This document shows positions 35,095-44,931 of a stretch of DNA of 64,000 nt, in pieces; position 1 is the stretch's first letter; each line of letters opens with the position of its first letter. The position numbers were made by a program, and so were the translations under genes. Source of the stretch: Desulforhopalus vacuolatus (GTDB taxonomy: Bacteria; Desulfobacterota; Desulfobulbia; Desulfobulbales; Desulfocapsaceae); contig NZ_JAFFPZ010000001.1 of the NCBI RefSeq assembly GCF_016918505.1, positions 124,001 to 188,000 of the forward strand, written 5' to 3'. The notes beneath the pieces are model-generated. The model saw only the letters and a program-made list of their open reading frames with translations. It ran no database searches and was not told the DNA's origin.

Positions 35095-37902
35095 ATGGCG
35101 AAACAAGAGCGTTTATTTAAGACAAAGGTCGTTTCCGGCAAACCGGGCAGCGGCAACCTTTTTGAAGAGATTGTATCCAATGATGGACCGGTGAAATGCC
35201 TTGGTCTGGAGTTTGAAAACGATGAAGCCAGGCGTGCCCACTTTACCGAGGAACTACGCAAAAAACTGCAAGACCCTGAATTCCGCAAGATTGAGGGATT
35301 CCCAATCGGAGAAGATGAAGACATTCTCAATCTCAGTGATCCGCCGTATTACACCGCCTGCCCAAACCCATGGATCGCCGATTTTATTGAAGAATGGGAA
35401 AGCCAGAAGCCGGAAAAACCTGCGGATTATCATTATCACCGGGAGCCATTTGCAGCCGATGTCAGCGAAGGGAAAAACGACCCTATTTACAATGCGCATT
35501 CTTATCATACCAAGGTGCCGCACAAAGCAATCATGCGTTACATCCTCCATTACACGGAACCGGGAGACATCGTTTTTGATAGTTTTTGTGGAACCGGAAT
35601 GACGGGCGTGGCGGCCCAAATGTGCGGTGATAGTGCCGAAGTTAGATCACTTGGCTATCAAATAACTAATCAAGGCACTATTAAAAATGGAAATTCTCAA
35701 ATATCCAAACTTGGTTCGCGTAAACCTGTACTTTCAGACCTGTCTTCGATTGCAACATTTATTTCAGGAACGTTAAATATTGCTGGTCAATCCAATGCTT
35801 TTGATAAAGAAACAACAAAGATAATCGAAGAAACAGAAAAACAATTATGCTGGATGTACGAGACTTTCCACACAGATGGGAAGACTGTCGGTAAAGTCAA
35901 TTATTTTGTTTGGTCCGAAGTATTTATATGTCCTGACTGTTCTGAAGAATTTAGTTTTTACAAAGGGAGTTATAATGAAAATACGAAAAAATTGTCAGCA
36001 GATTTACAGTGCCCACACTGTAATAGTAGTCATAAAAAAAGAGCTCTTGATAGGGCTTTTGAAACGATTTATGACACTTTATTGAATAAAAGCACTAAAA
36101 TTGTTAAGCAAATACCTGTATTGATAAATTACAGTATTGGGACAAAAAGGTATACTAAAGTTCCTAATCAAAGTGACTTGCTTACAATAGACAAGATTAA
36201 GGATTACTCTTTAAATGAATGGTTTCCGTCTGTTGACATTCCTAAGATAGAACGGTTTTACAAGGATGGTCTTCATTTAATAAATATAAATAACACATCT
36301 CAATTCTATACTAAAAGAAACTTAATTGCCGCAGCAACCATCTACAAAAAGTTTACTACTAATAAGCAAAGGCTTATGTTTACCTCTTTTTGTGAACGAC
36401 ACATTGTCAAAAGAAATAGGTGGCTCCCAACTGGCCCAATAAGACCTTTAAATAATACATTATATTTTCCGCCACTGTATGCTGAAGTGAATGTTTTTAA
36501 CATTGCTAAAAGGAAATGGAAGGACCATAAAAAGGCATATGGGAAAATATTCTTATGCTCGGATGCATGTGTAACATGCCAAAGTTCTACCTATCAAAAA
36601 TATATACCCAATAACTCTATAGATTACATTTTTACAGACCCACCTTTTGGTTGGAATCTAATCTATTCTGAATTAAGCTTTCTTTGGGAAGCATGGCTTA
36701 AACTCAAAACTGACTCTGAGTGTGAGGCGATAGTAAACGACAAAGCAGAAAAAGACTTATTGCAATACAGGAATCTTATTACTGCTTGTTTTAAAGAGAA
36801 TTTCCGCATTCTTAAACCAGGGAAGTGGATGACTGTTGAATTCCATAACTCAAGTAATTCTGTGTGGATCTCAATTCAGGAAGCTTTAACATCTACTGGC
36901 TTTATTGTAGCAGATGTTAAAACGATTGACAAAAAACAAGGATCGATCAATCAAGATTATTATCGAGGTGGTGCTGTAAAACAAGACTTAGCAATATCTG
37001 TATATAAACCAAATAAAGAGTTAGAAAAAAGTTTTCAGCTATCATCCGGGACTGAAAATGGCGTTTGGATATTCACAAGAAATCATCTGTTTCAGTTGCC
37101 TGTATTTATCCAATTTGAAGGAAATATAAAATTTATTGCTGAGAGAAAGGATTATCTATTATACGACCGCATGATTGCATATCATGTTCAACATAATGTG
37201 ACGATACCAATATCAGCGGCTGAATTTTACGATGGGCTTTCAACCAGATTCCCTGAGCGCGATGGCATGTATTTCCTGCCTGAACAGGTGGCAGAATACG
37301 ACCGCAGAAAGATGATTGGCGGCGGGAAAATGATACAGTCAGAAATGTGGATTAAAGATGAAGCATCGGCCATTGAATGGCTGCGCAGCCTGCTTCGTGA
37401 CAAGCCACAGAGCTTTCAGGATATTAATCCGCTGTTCATGAAGGAGATCAACGGTTGGAGTAAAAATGAGGTCGGCTTGGAACTCTCTACCTTACTGGAG
37501 CAGAATTTCCTTCCTTACGAAGGCAAAGGTCCGGTCCCCGACCAGATCCACAGCTACCTGTCTACCAACTGGAAGGACATGCGTAAGCTCGCCAAGGATG
37601 ATTCGGCACTGATAGCCAAGGCCAAAGGCCGCTGGTATGTACCAGATCCAAACAAAACGGGTGACCTTGAAAAACTCCGTGAAAAAGCGCTGCTCAAAGA
37701 GTTTGAGGAGTACAAAGAGTCTAAGAAAAAACTCAAAATATTCCGTATTGAAGCGGTCCGTGCCGGATTCAAGAAAGCGTGGCAGAGCCGTGACTACAGT
37801 TCCATTATCACTGTAGCCGAAAAAATACCGCACAAGATCCTTGAGGAAGATTCCAAGCTCCTCATGTGGTACGACCATGCGGTGACAAGATCAGAAGAGT
37901 AA
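35095..37902 (+). CDS. pglX: BREX-3 adenine-specific DNA methyltransferase PglX
   Basis: A 935-residue methylase that would mark host DNA. The AdoMet motif is FDSFCGTGMTG (near residue 160) and the catalytic motif IV is FTDPPFGWN (near 516). A zinc-ribbon-like pair, CPDCSEEF and CPHCNSSH, lies between them. The DPPF form and the long C-terminus match the PglXI type of BREX-3. The middle (about 35640-37210) is near 30% GC in the lines I counted, against about 50% at both ends, so the central part looks exchanged by recombination. The frame is open throughout. Confidence 0.92.
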   Translation: MAKQERLFKTKVVSGKPGSGNLFEEIVSNDGPVKCLGLEFENDEARRAHFTEELRKKLQDPEFRKIEGFPIGEDEDILNLSDPPYYTACPNPWIADFIEEWESQKPEKPADYHYHREPFAADVSEGKNDPIYNAHSYHTKVPHKAIMRYILHYTEPGDIVFDSFCGTGMTGVAAQMCGDSAEVRSLGYQITNQGTIKNGNSQISKLGSRKPVLSDLSSIATFISGTLNIAGQSNAFDKETTKIIEETEKQLCWMYETFHTDGKTVGKVNYFVWSEVFICPDCSEEFSFYKGSYNENTKKLSADLQCPHCNSSHKKRALDRAFETIYDTLLNKSTKIVKQIPVLINYSIGTKRYTKVPNQSDLLTIDKIKDYSLNEWFPSVDIPKIERFYKDGLHLININNTSQFYTKRNLIAAATIYKKFTTNKQRLMFTSFCERHIVKRNRWLPTGPIRPLNNTLYFPPLYAEVNVFNIAKRKWKDHKKAYGKIFLCSDACVTCQSSTYQKYIPNNSIDYIFTDPPFGWNLIYSELSFLWEAWLKLKTDSECEAIVNDKAEKDLLQYRNLITACFKENFRILKPGKWMTVEFHNSSNSVWISIQEALTSTGFIVADVKTIDKKQGSINQDYYRGGAVKQDLAISVYKPNKELEKSFQLSSGTENGVWIFTRNHLFQLPVFIQFEGNIKFIAERKDYLLYDRMIAYHVQHNVTIPISAAEFYDGLSTRFPERDGMYFLPEQVAEYDRRKMIGGGKMIQSEMWIKDEASAIEWLRSLLRDKPQSFQDINPLFMKEINGWSKNEVGLELSTLLEQNFLPYEGKGPVPDQIHSYLSTNWKDMRKLAKDDSALIAKAKGRWYVPDPNKTGDLEKLREKALLKEFEEYKESKKKLKIFRIEAVRAGFKKAWQSRDYSSIITVAEKIPHKILEEDSKLLMWYDHAVTRSEE

Positions 37903-37908
37903 GCACAG

Positions 37909-38136
37909 ATGGACACCAATACACACAGATTTTTATATAAAGAGGAAACGCATAAGGTCATTGGATGCGCACTCGAAGTATTGAAGACGATTGGACATGA
38001 TTTGCTGGAAAAATCTTATGAGAATGCTTTGGTTGTGGAGTTTCAGCTCAACCAGCTGAAGATAACCGCTCGTCATGTCGGCAGCCTTCTCAATTTTAAA
38101 CACCCAAAACTACAATGGGAGAGAAGTATACTATGA
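37909..38136 (+). pseudogene. GxxExxY protein with in-frame internal deletion
   Basis: A 75-codon frame. Residues 1-48 (FLYKEETHKVIGCALEVLK, ENALVVEFQLN) are the N-terminus of a GxxExxY protein; the rest (LKITARHVGSLLNFKHPKL, QWERSIL) is its C-terminus. The middle 50 or so residues, including the predicted PD-(D/E)XK nuclease residues, are absent. Full-length members have about 125 residues. It sits seven bases after pglX inside the BREX operon. The product, if made, is unlikely to be an active nuclease. Confidence 0.8.
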
Positions 38137-38175
38137 AAATCATCTGTGTTCATCAGTGGTTCCAGAAGGTAAAAT

Positions 38176-40014
38176 ATGAATGAGAAAGAAATTTTAGATC
38201 TTCTCAAGCAGCATGAGTGGAAGGATATTGAGTTTAAGGAAGCCAAAACTACTGTACCCAAAAACGCGTATGAATCTGTATCTGCCTTTGCCAATACGGA
38301 GGGTGGTTATCTCGTTTTTGGTGTAAAAAAGGATGGTTCTGATTTTGATGTTGTTGGTGTCATAGATGTAGACAAGGTTCAAAATGATTTCCTTACCGCT
38401 CTGAGACAAAAGGAAAAATTCAGTTCTATTATTGAAGTTCAAGAAGGATTGCAGAGGGCAGAAGGGAAAGACCTGCTTATTTTCTATGTCCCGGAAGTCA
38501 ATCGCACGAATAAGCCTGTCTATCTGAATGGAAATATAAAGCGAAGTTTTCTCCGCAAAGGGGCTTGTGACGTAAAATGTTCTGATGAAGAACTGAAGCG
38601 CTTACTCACCGATGCTTCAAAAGAACGATATGATGGCAGAACTGTAGATTATGACATCAGTAAATGCTTCAATTCAAAAGATATTATGTGGTATCGCCGT
38701 CAATATGAAGGCAAAGCTGGAAATCGAACCTATGCCGACTTGAGCGATGAAGAATTTCTCTTTCAGTTTGGTTTGCTCAAAGAGACACCATCAGGAAGAA
38801 AGCCAACGCTCGCTTCTCTTTTGTTATTCGGTCAGGATGGTTATTTGCGTGGCCTGTTGCCACGACCAGTCATCGATTGTCAGCGTTATCTCTATCGTTC
38901 CGACTCCAGCGATGAGAGAAGATGGCATGACAGAGCGGTTTGTGACTACAATTTAGTTCAAAGCTGGACTGCCATCATTGAGTGGTATTACCGCTTCGCA
39001 GAAATCCCTTTTGAAGTCGACCCTAAAACGATGCAGCGTAAAGATCAACCCGTTGATTATGTCGCATTTCGTGAAGCAATCGTCAATATGCTCATCCATC
39101 AGGATTATTCAGATCACACACGCAAACCGGTGATCCAGCATTATAAGGATTTAACGCGATTCTGGAATCCGGGCGATGCTTTTGTTTCCGTTTCTGATCT
39201 ACTGGAACCCGGTGAAAAAGAAACTCGAAATCCACTAATAGTGACTGCATTTCGTAGAATCGGGTTTAGTGAGAATGCTGGATGGGGGTTGCGTGATGTG
39301 TTTAGCTCCTGGCGTGGTTTAGGTCATGTCCCGCCAGAGCTGACTAACGATAAATCCAAAAAATCTTTCGAGCTGGTACTAAAGTTGGACGTCTTACTCT
39401 CTGCTGACCAGCTGAAATTTCAGAAGACTATCGGAGTTCATCTCTCTGAAGATGAAGCTGCCGCTTTTGCGTATGCCTGCAAGAAACAGGCACCTTTTCT
39501 CCTAAGTGATATTAAAGGTGTTCTTAATAAGTCTACAAGTGCCTGTGTCGCAGTTGTAGATCAACTGGTGAATCAAGTTTTATTGTCTCGGATTGATGAA
39601 AACATTTTTGAATTAGCTCCTGTTATGAAGCAAAGATTTCAGGCAGAGGTCCAAGCCGGGGCTCAAGTGGACAGCTCATATACTCATGATGGGGTCCATG
39701 ATGCTGAGTCAGGGGGCCATGATGGGGTCCATGACGATAAATCAGGGGGCCATGATGAATTAAATGATACCGAAAGAAAAATCTTATGTGCCTGTATGAA
39801 TACCAAAAGTACTCCGGAACTCCTGTCAGAATTGGGTTATACGAGTCGTACAAGAAATTATCGAACTGCTTTAAGTAAGTTGATTGATAACGGGTTAGTT
39901 CTTATGACTCAGCCAGATAAGCCTAGAAGCAAGTCACAGAAATATGTCATTTCCGATAAGGGTACCACAGTTCTACAAAAACAGGAGCTGTCCGGTGACT
40001 ACGTTGGTACCTGA
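38176..40014 (+). CDS. AlbA_2 (Schlafen-type) / ATPase-like DNA-binding protein
   Basis: A 612-residue protein. The N-terminal AlbA_2 domain (WKDIEFKEAKTTVPKNAYES, FANTEGGYLVFGVKKDG) resembles Schlafen family DNA/RNA-binding modules. The middle matches the RecG-like C-terminal domain (VDYVAFREAIVNMLIHQDYS, AFRRIGFSENAGWGLRD). After a His/Gly/Asp-rich repeat (residues about 504-528), a winged-helix domain ends the protein. It is not one of the core BREX-3 genes and lies between pglX and brxHII on the same strand, so it may be a regulator or an added defence effector. Confidence 0.85.
   Translation: MNEKEILDLLKQHEWKDIEFKEAKTTVPKNAYESVSAFANTEGGYLVFGVKKDGSDFDVVGVIDVDKVQNDFLTALRQKEKFSSIIEVQEGLQRAEGKDLLIFYVPEVNRTNKPVYLNGNIKRSFLRKGACDVKCSDEELKRLLTDASKERYDGRTVDYDISKCFNSKDIMWYRRQYEGKAGNRTYADLSDEEFLFQFGLLKETPSGRKPTLASLLLFGQDGYLRGLLPRPVIDCQRYLYRSDSSDERRWHDRAVCDYNLVQSWTAIIEWYYRFAEIPFEVDPKTMQRKDQPVDYVAFREAIVNMLIHQDYSDHTRKPVIQHYKDLTRFWNPGDAFVSVSDLLEPGEKETRNPLIVTAFRRIGFSENAGWGLRDVFSSWRGLGHVPPELTNDKSKKSFELVLKLDVLLSADQLKFQKTIGVHLSEDEAAAFAYACKKQAPFLLSDIKGVLNKSTSACVAVVDQLVNQVLLSRIDENIFELAPVMKQRFQAEVQAGAQVDSSYTHDGVHDAESGGHDGVHDDKSGGHDELNDTERKILCACMNTKSTPELLSELGYTSRTRNYRTALSKLIDNGLVLMTQPDKPRSKSQKYVISDKGTTVLQKQELSGDYVGT
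39685..39757 (+). repeat. 33-base in-frame tandem repeat in the AlbA_2 gene
   Basis: Two copies of a 33-base unit starting CATGATGGGGTCCATGA, and a partial third, encode an 11-residue Gly/His/Asp-rich repeat between the ATPase-like and winged-helix parts. Copy number changes would keep the frame. Confidence 0.85.
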
Positions 40015-40073
40015 GTCACATAATATCCGTGTTCATCTGTGTCCGTCTGTGGTTCCCAATAAGAGGTAGATTA

Positions 40074-42944
40074 ATGGATAACTGGCAATACAGCACTTTA
40101 CACAAAAGCGCCTGCAAGGTTGTTGATGAACAGACCTTATGGGGGCAGACAGTATGTCGTGTCTGGTTGCCGAATCAGGATGCGGTCGTGCGTGTTCCCC
40201 AATCTGATCTTACCTCTCTCTCCACTCATCACTCGTCACTTACCACTCATTACATCGCATATATTTCAGCGGCAGCCAAAGTGGCTGAGGTGTTGGAAGG
40301 CTCTTCCGGCGCATCCGACGGGCATGTCTTACTGGCTCCCATGGAGTCAAACGTCACTCCACTGCCGCACCAGATTCATGCACTTTCCCGGGCCATCTCC
40401 GGCGACCGCGTGCGTTATCTGCTGGCCGACGAGGTCGGGCTTGGAAAAACCATCGAAGCCGGACTTGTGATGCGCGAGTTAAAATTACGCGGTCTGGTAC
40501 GCCGGACCCTGGTGGTGACTCCAAAGAGTCTGGCCATGCAGTGGGTAGCTGAAATGGACACTCATTTCAACGAATCCTTTTCTCTGGTCAATCCAGGCGA
40601 TCTGGATGCCCTGGAACGCTTGGAACGGCCGGGCCAGTATGTCAGCGGGGAAATAGACCATACGAGCGATTATAACCCCTGGATGCGGTTCCCTCAGGCA
40701 ATCGTAACGCTGGATGCCGTTAAACCGCTGACACGCCGCAGAGGCTGGTCAAAAGAAAAGATTCAAGCGTATAACCGGAATCGTTACGAGAAACTGCTCC
40801 AGGGCCAATGGGATTTGATTGTGGTGGACGAGTCCCACCGAATGGGCGGCAGTACCGATCAGGTGGCCCGCTACAAACTGGGACAGGGACTCGCCGAGGC
40901 TGCACCGTATCTCCTTCTTTTGTCGGCAACACCACACCAGGGGAAATCCGATGCCTTTCAGCGTCTGATGAGTTTACTCGATCCAATGTCTTTTCCTGAT
41001 CTGGAGAGTGTGACCCGGGACAGGGTTTCTGAATTTGTAATACGGACTGAAAAACGCAAGGCGGTGACCGCAGACGGCAAACCTCTTTTCCGCCCGCGTA
41101 CCACACAAACACTGAGTGTGGATCTGGAACGGAACCCGGCACAGGTAGCTCTGTATGAAGCGGTTACTGACTATGCAAAAGAAGGCTATAACCGTGCGGT
41201 AAAGGACCACAAACCACATATTGGTTTCTTAATGGTTCTTCTGCAACGAATTGTCACTTCAAGCTCACACGCAATCCGCTGCACGCTGGAGCGAAGGCTG
41301 CAGGCACTGGAAAATTTACGAGAGACTCGCATCTCCCTCAGCGATGAAGAACTGGAGGATTTCACAGACATTGACGGACAGATGCAGCTGGACCTGCTGG
41401 TTGAGGTGGACGAACAGGGAAGAACCAGTGAGATGGCGGAAGTCAACGCTCTGCTGGATCTCGCCCGGGTCGCTGAAATGGCTGGTCCAGATGTTAAAAC
41501 AGAAACCTTGATGAATCTTATTTTCCAATTACAGGGAGAGGAGAATGACGATCAGCTGAAACTGCTGATTTTTACTGAATTTGTTCCAACGCAGGCAATG
41601 CTGAGAACCTTTCTTGAGGAACGAGGCATCCCATGTGCCATCTTGAACGGCTCGATGAGCATGGATGAACGTCGGATGGCTCAGCGTGATTTTCGTGATA
41701 GTGCCCGGGTTCTTATAGCAACAGATGCTGGTGGTGAAGGTTTGAACCTTCAATTCTGCCACGTGGTGGTTAACTATGATTTACCATGGAACCCGATGCG
41801 TATTGAACAGCGGATCGGTCGTGTTGACCGTATTGGTCAAAGCAAAATAGTCCGGGCTGTCAATTTTGTATATGAAAACTCAGTTGAAGGGCGGGTGCGG
41901 GAAGTTCTTCGGGCAAAGCTTTCCATCATTCTGGATGAAATGGGCATCGATAAAGAGGGCGACATTCTGGACACTTCATTGTCCGGTGAAATGATCGAAA
42001 AGATGATGACTCATGTCATTATGGAGGATGCCAATCTGGATGCAGAGGCCGATCAGACGGTGCAGAATCTTCAGGAAGAAATGCAGCAGGTTCGAGAGCA
42101 ATGTGCTGTCTATGGAATATCTGAGGAGCCGGACTTACCATCGGCTGAAAAGCTGCGCAGCCATCCTCTGCCGTACTGGATAGAGCAGATGACAATCCAT
42201 TATCTGCACACGAAGGAGTGTAAACTGGAAAAGGATCTGTTGGGCTGGAACTTTACATGGCCGGATGGCGAAAATGTGCAAAGTGCAGTCTTCCAATCCA
42301 GAGCCCTTTCATCCGATGGGAATCTCCTGTCACTTGAAAATGCCCGGATTCGCGGCCTGGCCATGAATCTGCCTCAGTTTATTCCCGGACAGTCTTTACC
42401 TTGTGTATCAATAAACGGACTCCCTGAAACCGTTACAGGTCTGTGGGGCCTTTATGAAATCCGCATGTCTGTTCAACAGCCGGCAAACTCTCAGATCAGA
42501 ATCCCTCTGATAAGACGAAGCTACCTCCCGGTTTTCATGAGCAATGAAGGAAAGCTGTTCATGCCAACCGCAAGGCATATCTGGGATCAGTTGTTAACCA
42601 ATGATCTCCGCATAGACAGCCTGAAAGATTCGAATGAGTCCATTGCGGCTGGTGAAAAACTTTTTTCTGCAGCAGAACAGGCCGGTCAGGAGCTTTTTGA
42701 TACGATGCAGGCAGCTCATTTTGCAGCAGTGGCCCGTGAAGAAGAGCGCGGCATGATTGCTTTTGCCTCACGCCGTAAAGGCATCGATCGGCTGGGACTG
42801 CCTGAAGTTCGACAGTTCAGGCTGGCCCGTCTGGATGAAGATGAATCACAATGGCGCAGCGAGCTTAAATCCGCCCGGCAGATAGTACCGGAAATGCGGC
42901 CGTTGTTAATGTTGAAAATTGGAAATGGAGGTGTTTGTGAGTAG
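40074..42944 (+). CDS. brxHII: BREX-3 SNF2-type helicase BrxHII
   Basis: A 956-residue superfamily 2 helicase: motif I DEVGLGKTIEAGL (near residue 119), motif II VVDESHRM, motif III LLLSATPHQG, and motif VI QRIGRVDRIGQ. It is the DEAD/SNF2 helicase typical of BREX type 3. The open frame extends 45 bases upstream, but those bases are part of a CGTGTTCATCTGTG-type repeat; I chose the ATG after AGAGGTAGATTA. The gene overlaps the start of pglZ. Confidence 0.92.
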   Translation: MDNWQYSTLHKSACKVVDEQTLWGQTVCRVWLPNQDAVVRVPQSDLTSLSTHHSSLTTHYIAYISAAAKVAEVLEGSSGASDGHVLLAPMESNVTPLPHQIHALSRAISGDRVRYLLADEVGLGKTIEAGLVMRELKLRGLVRRTLVVTPKSLAMQWVAEMDTHFNESFSLVNPGDLDALERLERPGQYVSGEIDHTSDYNPWMRFPQAIVTLDAVKPLTRRRGWSKEKIQAYNRNRYEKLLQGQWDLIVVDESHRMGGSTDQVARYKLGQGLAEAAPYLLLLSATPHQGKSDAFQRLMSLLDPMSFPDLESVTRDRVSEFVIRTEKRKAVTADGKPLFRPRTTQTLSVDLERNPAQVALYEAVTDYAKEGYNRAVKDHKPHIGFLMVLLQRIVTSSSHAIRCTLERRLQALENLRETRISLSDEELEDFTDIDGQMQLDLLVEVDEQGRTSEMAEVNALLDLARVAEMAGPDVKTETLMNLIFQLQGEENDDQLKLLIFTEFVPTQAMLRTFLEERGIPCAILNGSMSMDERRMAQRDFRDSARVLIATDAGGEGLNLQFCHVVVNYDLPWNPMRIEQRIGRVDRIGQSKIVRAVNFVYENSVEGRVREVLRAKLSIILDEMGIDKEGDILDTSLSGEMIEKMMTHVIMEDANLDAEADQTVQNLQEEMQQVREQCAVYGISEEPDLPSAEKLRSHPLPYWIEQMTIHYLHTKECKLEKDLLGWNFTWPDGENVQSAVFQSRALSSDGNLLSLENARIRGLAMNLPQFIPGQSLPCVSINGLPETVTGLWGLYEIRMSVQQPANSQIRIPLIRRSYLPVFMSNEGKLFMPTARHIWDQLLTNDLRIDSLKDSNESIAAGEKLFSAAEQAGQELFDTMQAAHFAAVAREEERGMIAFASRRKGIDRLGLPEVRQFRLARLDEDESQWRSELKSARQIVPEMRPLLMLKIGNGGVCE

Positions 42945-44931
42945 CTGGCGAAACACCATCCTTAAAGATTTTGTACCGAATGTAGCCAGACTGACGCTGG
43001 TATCTGATCCTGATTGTCTGTTGACCGAAGAAAAACTGGCAATGGAGCTGAGGGAACGTGGGTTTGATCTCATTGAGTTTAATGACCCGATTGAGTTTAG
43101 ATATGCCTATGAATCGAAATATCGATCCATTTGGGACCGGGGCGAGCACACCGATCTTGTTGTGATCCTGAGATTGCAGGATGCGGAATTGGAATCCTTG
43201 CCTTATGACCTGCTGCAGGCGGGAAGAAAGCTGGCTTTCAGTTTTGGGGATCTTTTCCCCAACATGAGTTATCCCGTTGTTGAGCAGCTTGATCGCAGCC
43301 TGCTGGATTCACTGTTTGATGCCCAAAAGAAAACATCCCCCGACCGCATGGGTGATAACGCCACCAGGGATTTTATACTTCGACATGTATTTGGAGTTGC
43401 TGCAGAACTCATATCCACTGAGGTAGATCTTCTCCGCTTTCTGTTGCGATTACACTACGGGAATTCTGCAATCCCATCGATCCTGGCAGACAGGCTGGTT
43501 GAGGTATTTGAAAGCAGTGGCAGTTTTAAAGACTGGAGCCTGTCTCAAATCATTCCGGATGCAGAACAGTTCTTTGTATTCATTCAGGAACGCTGGCCAA
43601 TATTCCTTGAAAATCTCAATCAAACAAATCAGATCAAAGACGATCCTGCAGCCTATGGCTTAAAGGTCCAAGGTCCTGTGAGACTTCCATTCGACCATCA
43701 GGACATACGGGTTTATATCGATAATTTATTTGTCGAGAGGAAGCTTGCACCTGTCGACTTGCCCGGTATAGATATAGCGAAAGACTCTTGGATTTTAAGC
43801 GGCATTTCAGCAGCCAGGTCAGACAGCGAGGACCTCAGGATTTCCCGACTGTTTGAGCTTGTTGATACGGCTAACGTATCAATGGATTCGAGATACACTG
43901 ACTGGATTGCATTCGCCATGAAATGGGCGGAGCTTTCGGCTCTTATACATACGGCGAGTAATGCTGATCATAAGAAGCGTTATAGTGAAACAGGTCAAAG
44001 GCTGAATGGTCTTTTTGCCGATTGGTTGGAAACGCATTATGCCAGCCTGATAAATCTGCCGCCTTCAACTCCGGCAATGTTGCACCACGTTCCGCGATAC
44101 CTGGCTCGATATATTGAAGGTAAAAAGAGCAAAAAGGTCGCGCTGGTGGTTATAGATGGCCTTTCGCTGGATCAATGGGTAACGGTTCGAAACATAATCC
44201 AGAAACAAAGCAGCGATCTTGTTCTGCGTGAGTCAGCAACCTTCGCGTGGATACCTACGCTTACGTCTGTCTCACGACAAGCCATATTTTCAGGCAAGCC
44301 TCCGATCTATTTTCCGTCTTCCATCAACTCAACAAACAGCGAAGAAAAGCTATGGAAACAGTTTTGGCAAGGCCATGACGTTTCGAAGCTGGATATAGCT
44401 TATAAACGCAGTCTCGGAGATGGTGATGCTGAGGTCGCGATGGAGAGTTTAATCAATCCGGCACAGACCAGGGTTGTCGGTTTGGTGATAGATAAAGTGG
44501 ACAAGATCATGCATGGGATGCAGCTCGGAGCCGCAGGCATGCATAACCAGATAGATCAATGGTGCCGAGGTAAATACCTAATTTCTCTGCTTAATTATCT
44601 GAGCAGGCATGACTATGAAATCTGGATAACATCAGACCATGGCAACATGGAATCGATTGGCAAAGGACGGCCAACAGAAGGTGCTATTGCAGAGAGCCGT
44701 GGAGAAAGGGTTCGCATATATCCGACACCGGAGCTGCGCTCACAGATCTCTTCGACATTTACCTTTGCGCGTGAATGGTTTCCGTCGGGTCTGCCTGATA
44801 ATTATTTTCCGCTGGTTGCCACCGGAAATGATGCATTTGTTCACGAGGGCGACTCAATTGTCGGCCATGGAGGTGTTGCTATCGAAGAAGTTATCGTGCC
44901 TCTGATCAAAGTAGAAAGGAGAACACAATAA
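42937..44931 (+). CDS. pglZ: BREX-3 alkaline-phosphatase-fold protein PglZ
   Basis: A 664-residue protein. The PglZ core starts near residue 400 with ALVVIDGLSLDQW (metal-binding Asp) and continues to TSDHGNMESIGKGRP and VGHGGVAIEEVIVP, the metal sites of the alkaline phosphatase fold. The N-terminal 380 residues are family-specific. I chose GTG at 42937, which has GGAGGT just upstream and overlaps the brxHII stop by eight bases; an ATG at 42919 is also in frame. It is the universal BREX marker, with nuclease/phosphatase-like activity not fully understood. Confidence 0.92.
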   Translation: MSSWRNTILKDFVPNVARLTLVSDPDCLLTEEKLAMELRERGFDLIEFNDPIEFRYAYESKYRSIWDRGEHTDLVVILRLQDAELESLPYDLLQAGRKLAFSFGDLFPNMSYPVVEQLDRSLLDSLFDAQKKTSPDRMGDNATRDFILRHVFGVAAELISTEVDLLRFLLRLHYGNSAIPSILADRLVEVFESSGSFKDWSLSQIIPDAEQFFVFIQERWPIFLENLNQTNQIKDDPAAYGLKVQGPVRLPFDHQDIRVYIDNLFVERKLAPVDLPGIDIAKDSWILSGISAARSDSEDLRISRLFELVDTANVSMDSRYTDWIAFAMKWAELSALIHTASNADHKKRYSETGQRLNGLFADWLETHYASLINLPPSTPAMLHHVPRYLARYIEGKKSKKVALVVIDGLSLDQWVTVRNIIQKQSSDLVLRESATFAWIPTLTSVSRQAIFSGKPPIYFPSSINSTNSEEKLWKQFWQGHDVSKLDIAYKRSLGDGDAEVAMESLINPAQTRVVGLVIDKVDKIMHGMQLGAAGMHNQIDQWCRGKYLISLLNYLSRHDYEIWITSDHGNMESIGKGRPTEGAIAESRGERVRIYPTPELRSQISSTFTFAREWFPSGLPDNYFPLVATGNDAFVHEGDSIVGHGGVAIEEVIVPLIKVERRTQ

